7,156 nt of DNA, taken from NCBI GenBank assembly GCA_001873945.1, contig MNYI01000182.1:1-7156 (forward strand), in the 5' to 3' direction. A program made the position numbers and the translations under genes. This document shows, piece by piece, positions 1-4,279 of the stretch (its first letter is position 1; each line of letters opens with the position of its first letter). Origin of the DNA: Candidatus Desantisbacteria bacterium CG2_30_40_21 (GTDB lineage Bacteria > UBA9089 > CG2-30-40-21). The notes under the pieces were generated by a model. The model saw nothing but the letters and a program-made list of their open reading frames with translations. It was not told the origin of the DNA and did no database searches.

Positions 1-11
1 GGAGGTGTGAT

Positions 12-677
12 ATGGTACCAGTCATATCTATTGTTGGACGAAAGAATAGTGGTAAGACCACATTGATTGAAGGTATTATACCAGAGTTGAAGAAAAAGGG
101 CTATCGGGTAGGCACAATTAAACACCATAGCCATGATCTTGAGCTTGAGGATATTGACCGTGAGGGTAAGGATACTTACAAACATCAACTATGTGGAGCA
201 GATGCTGTGGTATTGTCCGCTCCAAACAAACTAATGCTTTTTCAGATAGCAAAGGAATCCCAGCAGATAGACGATATCAGCCGTACATATCTGCAATCTA
301 TGGACATTATTCTGACCGAGGGATATAAACTCGAAGACAAGCCAAAGATTGAGGTATTTCGTCGTCAAATTGGTGGAGATGAAGGCTTGTTGTGCAATCA
401 AAAGGATAACAACCTCGTAGCTGTTACAAGTGATTGTAATTTTGATCTATCCATACCATGCTTTGGGCTGGATGCCTATAAGGATATAGCCGATTTTATA
501 GAGCAAACCGTTATCCAAAGGGTACAACCGTCAAAGGTATCGCTAATGGTTAATGGCAAGAACATTCCACTCAATGGATTTGTTCGCTCGTTTATGCGGG
601 AAACAATTCTGGGTATAATACGCTCTCTGCGGGGTGTGCCGGAAAATCCAAAAGGGATAGAAATAAGACTGGGGTAA
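12..677 (+). CDS. mobB: Molybdopterin-guanine dinucleotide biosynthesis protein B (MobB) with C-terminal extension
   Basis: MobB is a cytoplasmic P-loop GTPase that assists MobA in attaching GMP to molybdopterin, giving the guanine dinucleotide cofactor of DMSO reductase-type molybdo/tungsto-enzymes. Seen here: a Walker A loop GRKNSGKT at residues 9-16 right after the first beta strand, the family motif IKHHSHD at 36-42, a D-x-x-GKD stretch at 49-54, and TEGYK at 102-106. The core ends near residue 175, about the length of the E. coli protein. Residues 176-221 add a compact tail (VNGKxIPLNxFV near the start, IEIRLG at the end) that the short form lacks. The start is set by GGAGGT at window bases 1-6, six bases before the ATG. 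A TGA at 8-10 could end an upstream gene, but that gene lies outside the window. No other cofactor gene is visible downstream; the next gene is thrC with its own promoter. The family call is firm; the role of the tail is unknown. Confidence 0.93.
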   Translation: MVPVISIVGRKNSGKTTLIEGIIPELKKKGYRVGTIKHHSHDLELEDIDREGKDTYKHQLCGADAVVLSAPNKLMLFQIAKESQQIDDISRTYLQSMDIILTEGYKLEDKPKIEVFRRQIGGDEGLLCNQKDNNLVAVTSDCNFDLSIPCFGLDAYKDIADFIEQTVIQRVQPSKVSLMVNGKNIPLNGFVRSFMRETILGIIRSLRGVPENPKGIEIRLG

Positions 678-728
678 ATTATCCTGAATTATTGACATAT
701 ATAATCTCCTATATTTGCTAAAACTTCT

Positions 729-797
729 GTAACCATTCACGGGGGCACGAAGGTTGTCCTTCTTTCGGCTGTCATTTACAGGGTGGAAAATATCCGA
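729..797. repeat. Dispersed MITE-like repeat, copy 1 (decayed right end)
   Basis: This intergenic stretch matches 4181-4248. From 731 to 782 it is identical to 4183-4234 at about 44 of 52 positions without gaps, including the shared block TTGTCCTTCTT. The left end GTAACCATTCAC resembles one arm of the terminal inverted repeat seen in copy 2. The right end (GGTGGAAAATATCCGAC) no longer pairs with it well, so this copy looks eroded. Inside, GAAGG-TTGT-CCTTC can form a 5-bp hairpin. No reading frame is needed to explain it. It sits between mobB and the thrC promoter. The outer borders are approximate. Confidence 0.7.
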
Positions 798-843
798 CAA
801 AAATTTAGATGCGTTTGCCCTGTGGCCCCCCTTAAATTTTAGC

Positions 844-873
844 TTGACAGTAAAACAACATTGATGGTATAAT
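844..873 (+). promoter_or_regulatory. Sigma70-type promoter for thrC
   Basis: A perfect -35 box TTGACA (844-849) and a perfect -10 box TATAAT (868-873) are separated by 18 bp in an AT-rich context. Transcription would start near 880 and give a leader of about 145 nt before thrC that contains the large hairpin at 928-993. No other good + strand promoter lies between mobB and thrC. Confidence 0.8.
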
Positions 874-927
874 ATCAGCTATCAGTTTTTATTTCACTCT
901 CCCCTACCCTTGCCCGTGGGGGAAAAT

Positions 928-993
928 GGGGGAAAATGGGGACAGCGCCCTATTTTTTCTTCTAAAAATAGGGCGCTGTCCCCATTTTCCCCC
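928..993. repeat. Perfect 30-bp inverted repeat (REP-like hairpin) in the thrC leader
   Basis: The arms 928-957 and 964-993 are perfect reverse complements around a 6-nt TCTTCT loop. The core reads GGGGACAGCGCCCTATTTTT. The left arm is preceded by an extra copy of its first ten bases (GGGGGAAAAT at 918-927 and again at 928-937), a small tandem duplication. The hairpin lies downstream of the thrC promoter and ends about 16 nt before the Shine-Dalgarno sequence, so it would be transcribed. No U-tract follows on the + strand, so it does not look like a standard intrinsic terminator. From general knowledge, palindromes with a GGGGACAG...CTGTCCCC core are widespread intergenic repeats, some mobilised by REP-associated tyrosine transposases; no such transposase is in the window. 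Confidence 0.9.
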
Positions 994-1008
994 AAATGTT
1001 TACAAAAC

Positions 1009-1015
1009 AAAGGAG
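1009..1015 (+). promoter_or_regulatory. Ribosome binding site that sets the thrC start
   Basis: AAAGGAG lies 11 nt before the ATG at 1027. A second in-frame ATG at 1033 (Met3) would be 17 nt away, which is too far, so the upstream ATG is preferred. Confidence 0.65.
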
Positions 1016-1026
1016 ATTATTAAAAA

Positions 1027-2100
1027 ATGTGTATGAAACAACGAAAATCATGGGAGGGCATAATCAATGAATACAGGAAATTTTTACCAGTATCAGAGAA
1101 AACATCAGTAATTACCCTGAATGAGGGCAATACCCCACTGATAGATGCCCATAACTTGAGTCGCATACTTGGCAATAACTTAAAGATTTACCTTAAGTAT
1201 GAGGGCTTAAACCCTACAGGGTCATTCAAGGATAGAGGGATGACCATGGCTATTTCCAAAGCTGTGGAGGATGGCAGTCAGGCTGTTATCTGTGCCTCAA
1301 CTGGAAATACCTCTGCCTCGGCTGCGTGTTATTCAGCTCGAGCAGGAATACGGTGTGTGGTAATAATCCCTGAGGGTGCAATTGCCATGGGCAAACTTGC
1401 TCAAGCATTGATACATGGGGCACAGGTTATTGCCCTTAAAGGGAACTTTGATGATGCCTTAGATATTGTTCGGCAGGTATCAGATAAATATCCAATCACC
1501 ATGGTTAATTCCATTAATCCATATCGGATTGAGGGACAGAAAACAGGTGCATTTGAGATATGTGATGTATTGGGCAGGGCACCGGATTTTCATGCCATAC
1601 CAGTAGGTAATGCAGGAAATATTACAGCCTACTGGAAAGGGTACAAGGAATATAAGCAGGCAGGCAAGATAGACTCCTTGCCTTTGATGATTGGCTTTCA
1701 GGCAGCAGGTTCTGCCCCTATTGTTGACGGCATGGTGATAAAAGATCCTAAAACCATTGCTACAGCCATAAAGATTGGCAATCCAGCCAGTTGGAAACAG
1801 GCAGAGGAGGCTCGGGATGAATCTGGCGGATTGATTGATAAGGTTACGGATGATGAAATTATTGAGGCTTACAAAATGCTGGCAAACCTTGAGGGCGTAT
1901 TTGTTGAACCAGCCTCATCTGCATCAATTGCAGGTGTAATTAAGCTGAATAAACAAGGGTACTTTCCAGCAGGGGCAACCATTGTTTGTATTCTTACCGG
2001 TCATGGGTTAAAAGATCCTGATTGTGCCATCAAGGTATCAAATAAACCAGTGGTGATTGAACCGGAAATGAGGAAAATAGTGGAGTTGTTGGGGTTTTAG
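1027..2100 (+). CDS. thrC: Threonine synthase (PLP-dependent)
   Basis: Threonine synthase converts O-phospho-L-homoserine to L-threonine and phosphate, the last step of threonine biosynthesis, in the cytoplasm. The protein is a fold-type II PLP enzyme. Visible motifs: LNEGNTPL at 31-38; the cofactor lysine block NPTGSFKDRGM at 62-72, with K68 the Schiff-base lysine; the STGNTSASAA loop at 91-100 that cradles the cofactor ring; the phosphate-binding GNAGN at 194-198; and a C-terminal LTGHGLKDPD. At 357 residues it matches the compact class (as in Thermus and mycobacteria) rather than the longer E. coli/yeast form. SFKDRG and GHGLKDP are typical of threonine synthase rather than threonine dehydratase or cysteine synthase. 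No other threonine-pathway gene is adjacent. It has its own promoter (844-873) and a leader with a very stable hairpin. The 75-bp gap to the next gene allows readthrough. Confidence 0.95.
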   Translation: MCMKQRKSWEGIINEYRKFLPVSEKTSVITLNEGNTPLIDAHNLSRILGNNLKIYLKYEGLNPTGSFKDRGMTMAISKAVEDGSQAVICASTGNTSASAACYSARAGIRCVVIIPEGAIAMGKLAQALIHGAQVIALKGNFDDALDIVRQVSDKYPITMVNSINPYRIEGQKTGAFEICDVLGRAPDFHAIPVGNAGNITAYWKGYKEYKQAGKIDSLPLMIGFQAAGSAPIVDGMVIKDPKTIATAIKIGNPASWKQAEEARDESGGLIDKVTDDEIIEAYKMLANLEGVFVEPASSASIAGVIKLNKQGYFPAGATIVCILTGHGLKDPDCAIKVSNKPVVIEPEMRKIVELLGF

Positions 2101-2112
2101 GGTAGCTACATA

Positions 2113-2170
2113 ACGGAGGGCGGACAACCACAAGTGGAGAGCACCTCTGGCAGGTTGTCCATACGGAGGT
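2113..2170. repeat. Small palindromic element with stem-loop abutting a ribosome binding site
   Basis: GGACAACC (2122-2129) pairs with GGTTGTCC (2153-2160), an 8-bp perfect stem around a 23-nt loop. Inside the loop region CCACAAGTGG is itself self-complementary. The stem is bracketed by a direct repeat, ACGGAGG at 2113-2119 and again at 2163-2169. The second copy supplies the Shine-Dalgarno sequence of the next gene. No U-tract follows, so a terminator role is unlikely. It resembles the small 'stem plus short flank' intergenic palindromes common in repeat-rich bacterial genomes. Confidence 0.65.
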
Positions 2171-2175
2171 AAAAA

Positions 2176-3171
2176 ATGCGAAGATTATTGCTTATTGTTT
2201 CGTTAATATTTTGGTCATGCCTTAGCCATGCAGAGGACAAGGTGGGGATACTTGAGGAAAGAATCAATACCCCTCAAGCAGATCAAGGCTCGGTGAATAA
2301 TACAACAGGAATCCCTGTTGCAGGTATCGACACTGTCAATAATACTTCATCACAGGAGGATAGTGAATCAGAGGCCGTTACTATTACAGGTGAAGATAAA
2401 CTCAAGCTCACGACTAAAAAGCCATCTCTTGAGATCAAGGAAAATATGAATGATGCAGTGCCATCATATACTATTACAGAGGAAAGGCTGTTTTCTGTTT
2501 CTCCACCCACCTTCTCCATTTGGAGTCAGGATTATAGTGCGGTTATGGATAGTAAACAAGTTGCCTGTCCTTATTTGAAAAAATTAATAAGGGATACAGT
2601 TGTTACCTTTTATCCTCAAACAAAGGGTGAGGTTATCACCTCATGGAATCTGGTAATTACCGATGATAAGGGGCGAGAGTTTAAGAGGTTTAATGGCACT
2701 TCTGTCTTGCCAAATAATATCACATGGGATGGGAGAAGTGATAAAAATAAAGCAATTGATGTAGATACTGCTTATACCTATATCTTTAGTTATATTGATG
2801 TGGTAGGCACTCCACATACCATTATGGGTAATCCATTTTCAATAGATGCCCTTGTTCATCAAGAAAAGGATGGATTAGTTATTACCTTATCCAGCAGGAT
2901 ATTATTTGATCAATCAGCAGATGATGTTCAGATTAAGCCAGAAGCCTTGTCACTTATGCAAGAGGTAATAGATGAGATAAAAAATTACTATGGACTACCT
3001 ATAGAAATAGAGGCATATGAGGATAGTGTAGCCATGGCAAAAGCACAGACAGAGGTATTAAACAATCTTCTGGCTGAAAGATTGTTTGTACGGAATGAAC
3101 AGATAAAAACGACAACACATCGGATAAAAAAGCAAAAACCATATTTTAATGTTGTTGTAAATAATAGGTAA
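2176..3171 (+). CDS. Secreted protein with FlgD-like Ig fold and degenerate OmpA-like C-terminal domain
   Basis: No named family is recognised over the full 331 residues. Residues 1-19 form a signal peptide (basic MRR, hydrophobic core, likely cleavage after SHA), so the product is exported; there is no convincing lipobox. Residues 20-95 are polar, rich in Ser/Thr/Asn/Glu, and probably disordered. Residues 153-223 look like a FlgD-type Ig-like fold (WNLVITDDKG, then NITWDGRSDKN, then an AYTYIFSYIDVVG strand). Residues 235-330 resemble an OmpA-like domain: ITLSSRILFD, KPEALSLMQEVIDEI, IEIEAYEDS and a closing LNNLLAERLF helix. The usual GHTD is AYED and the usual LSxxRA arginine is not aligned, so peptidoglycan binding is uncertain. 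The role may be an envelope anchor or periplasmic structural protein. The start is supported by GGAGG at 2165-2169, six bases upstream. It lies 75 bp after thrC with no clear promoter of its own. Confidence 0.75.
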   Translation: MRRLLLIVSLIFWSCLSHAEDKVGILEERINTPQADQGSVNNTTGIPVAGIDTVNNTSSQEDSESEAVTITGEDKLKLTTKKPSLEIKENMNDAVPSYTITEERLFSVSPPTFSIWSQDYSAVMDSKQVACPYLKKLIRDTVVTFYPQTKGEVITSWNLVITDDKGREFKRFNGTSVLPNNITWDGRSDKNKAIDVDTAYTYIFSYIDVVGTPHTIMGNPFSIDALVHQEKDGLVITLSSRILFDQSADDVQIKPEALSLMQEVIDEIKNYYGLPIEIEAYEDSVAMAKAQTEVLNNLLAERLFVRNEQIKTTTHRIKKQKPYFNVVVNNR

Positions 3172-3222
3172 TGGTTGATGACAAAAAGCCAAATTAAATA
3201 CATTTGTCCTGTTGCTAACAGC

Positions 3223-3422
3223 CAGCAATTCTAATTATGGTAAAATTTATGTTTAAGGGGGGATATGGAGATTAGTCGGTAGGACAGGCATTCTTGCCTG
3301 TCATCTGCAACAGGACAGGCAGAAATGCCTGTCCTACCAACAATTCTGTTGATAATCGACACCATCTTCTCTATCCCCTTATTCTCCTTTGAACATAAGT
3401 TTTGCCATAATGAGAATTGCTG
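3223..3422. mobile_element. Foldback (MITE-like) element, copy A, nearly intact
   Basis: The terminal inverted repeats are 3223-3253 (CAGCAATTCTAATTATGG...) and 3392-3422, matching at 28 of 31 positions; two of the mismatches would still pair as G-U in RNA. In the centre a 14-bp perfect palindrome (GGTAGGACAGGCAT, 3278-3291, with 3325-3338) encloses two smaller hairpins, each a GACAGGCA/TGCCTGTC stem with a 4-nt loop (TTCT and GAAA). The whole element can fold as one long cruciform or as side hairpins. GCTAAC occurs just outside both ends (3214-3219 and 3424-3429), a possible target-site duplication. It carries no ORF, so movement would need a transposase in trans. A second copy starts at 7061. 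Confidence 0.8.
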
Positions 3423-3441
3423 GGCTAACCAGCAAAAATAC

Positions 3442-3470
3442 TTGACAAAATATCTATATTGTAGTATACT
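3442..3470 (+). promoter_or_regulatory. Sigma70-type promoter for the winged-helix gene
   Basis: A consensus -35 TTGACA (3442-3447) and -10 TATACT (3465-3470) are spaced 17 bp apart. Transcription would start near 3477, leaving a short leader of about 35 nt with a G-rich ribosome binding site (GGGGGGAG at 3501-3508). It lies 19 bp beyond the end of the foldback element. Confidence 0.8.
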
Positions 3471-3472
3471 AC
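3461..3472. promoter_or_regulatory. Candidate operator: 12-bp perfect palindrome over the -10 box
   Basis: GTAGTATACTAC is a perfect palindrome that contains the whole -10 hexamer. A dimeric winged-helix regulator bound there would block RNA polymerase. The next gene encodes a winged-helix protein, so autorepression is a natural inference. No second copy of the site was noticed in the window. Confidence 0.4.
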
Positions 3473-3513
3473 TTTTGTGTTTTCTGTATCTATAAAAAAA
3501 GGGGGGAGAATAG

Positions 3514-4155
3514 ATGCATTTTCGGAACACATTTGATACAGTTTTAGGGCAACGGTCCAAGGTAAAACTACTACGATTTCTTTTTTTCTGTCAGGAAGAA
3601 CTTACCGGTCGTCAAATAGCCAAAAGAACAGGATTATCCCATCTTAAAGCACATCAGGCATTAAAGGAACTGGCTGATTATGGGGTTGTTTGTGTTAAGA
3701 TTGTTGGTAATGCCATGATTTATCGAATCAATCCCAACAACCTTTTGGCAAGGGATATCTTAAAACCCTTGTTCAGGTCAGAGAAAGAACTTTTCTTAAC
3801 CCTATGTGATCACATTATTAAAAGATTTAAAATATTTGCTGTTTCTTTAGTATTATTTGGTAATGTTATTCAGGGTGATGAAGAGGATGCCAATGTTGAC
3901 CTTTTAATTGTTGTTCGGGATGAGATGAATCTAAAAGTTGTAGAAAAAGAAGTTGATTTGGAGATAAATGAGGTGTATCAATCTTTTGGCAATTATCTAA
4001 GACCTTTAATTATTAAATCAGATGAGTTGTATCGAAGATACAGGGTCAGGGATTCAATAATTCTTCAGATAGAGGAAACAGGTAAGGTTGTTTATGGCAA
4101 ATCTTTCTCAGAGATGGCTAATAATAATACAGAGATGATGTATAAAATAGCGTAA
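3514..4155 (+). CDS. Winged-helix DNA-binding protein fused to a nucleotidyltransferase-like domain
   Basis: Residues 15-75 form a winged helix-turn-helix of ArsR/MarR style: an initial helix (RSKVKLLRFLFF), then TGRQIAKRTGLSHLKAHQALKEL as the HTH, then a wing (GVVCVKIVGNAMIYRIN). Residues 100-195 resemble a minimal nucleotidyltransferase (pol-beta superfamily, MNT/KNTase type): a beta strand ending in LVLFGN (112-117) and ANVDLLIVV (126-134). In active members these motifs read LFGS and SDIDLLV. Here the Ser is Asn and the first Asp of the D-x-D metal pair is Asn, so catalysis may be lost. Such HTH-NTase proteins are known in bacteria and archaea, mostly uncharacterised, and sometimes paired with HEPN proteins; no HEPN partner is next to it here. 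The start follows GGGGGGAG with good spacing. The gene stands alone, with its own promoter, and converges on the UPF0182 gene. Confidence 0.82.
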   Translation: MHFRNTFDTVLGQRSKVKLLRFLFFCQEELTGRQIAKRTGLSHLKAHQALKELADYGVVCVKIVGNAMIYRINPNNLLARDILKPLFRSEKELFLTLCDHIIKRFKIFAVSLVLFGNVIQGDEEDANVDLLIVVRDEMNLKVVEKEVDLEINEVYQSFGNYLRPLIIKSDELYRRYRVRDSIILQIEETGKVVYGKSFSEMANNNTEMMYKIA

Positions 4156-4180
4156 CGCAGGCTAATTTGGAGCGATGAGC

Positions 4181-4248
4181 TTAACCGTTTACTGGGGCAT
4201 GAAGATTGTCCTTCTTGCGGCTGTCATTAAAAGGTGTGAACGGAGTTA
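4181..4248. repeat. Dispersed MITE-like repeat, copy 2, in the convergent gap
   Basis: It matches 729-797 (about 85% over 52 bp). Its ends form an imperfect terminal inverted repeat: TTAACCGTTTAC (4181-4192) and GTGAACGGAGTTAC (4235-4248) pair with one G-U and a 2-nt bulge. The middle holds the conserved TTGTCCTTCTT and GCGGCTGTCATT blocks. It fills most of the 124 bp between two convergent genes, where no classical U-tract terminator is visible, so its fold may help end transcription from one or both sides. Confidence 0.75.
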
Positions 4249-4279
4249 CCCTTTCGCGTGCAAGCTGAGTAGTTACAAA

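Noticed and set aside
692..720. A second promoter starting at TTGACA (692-697)
   Set aside because: The TATAAT-like string at 700-705 is only 2 bp away, and nothing close to a -10 box occurs at 16-18 bp.
543..800. An 85-codon reading frame on the minus strand over the end of mobB
   Set aside because: It overlaps a well-supported gene and a repeat, has no ribosome binding site or recognisable domain, and looks like a chance shadow.
800..840. AT-only inverted repeat AAAATTTA/TAAATTTT as a mobB terminator
   Set aside because: The stem is weak, the loop is 25 nt, and no GC base or proper U-tract supports termination.
918..941. G-quadruplex in the G-rich stretch before the thrC hairpin
   Set aside because: Only three long G runs are present; the fourth needed for a simple quadruplex is missing, and the perfect hairpin would compete.
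880..1026. Riboswitch or T-box in the thrC leader
   Set aside because: No T-box sequence, specifier loop, terminator/antiterminator pair or leader peptide rich in Thr/Ile codons was found; the perfect inverted repeat explains the structure better.
3278..3338. Start of a CRISPR-like array because GACAGGCA recurs
   Set aside because: The copies are arms of two adjacent hairpins in one element; there are no regularly spaced repeats with unique spacers.
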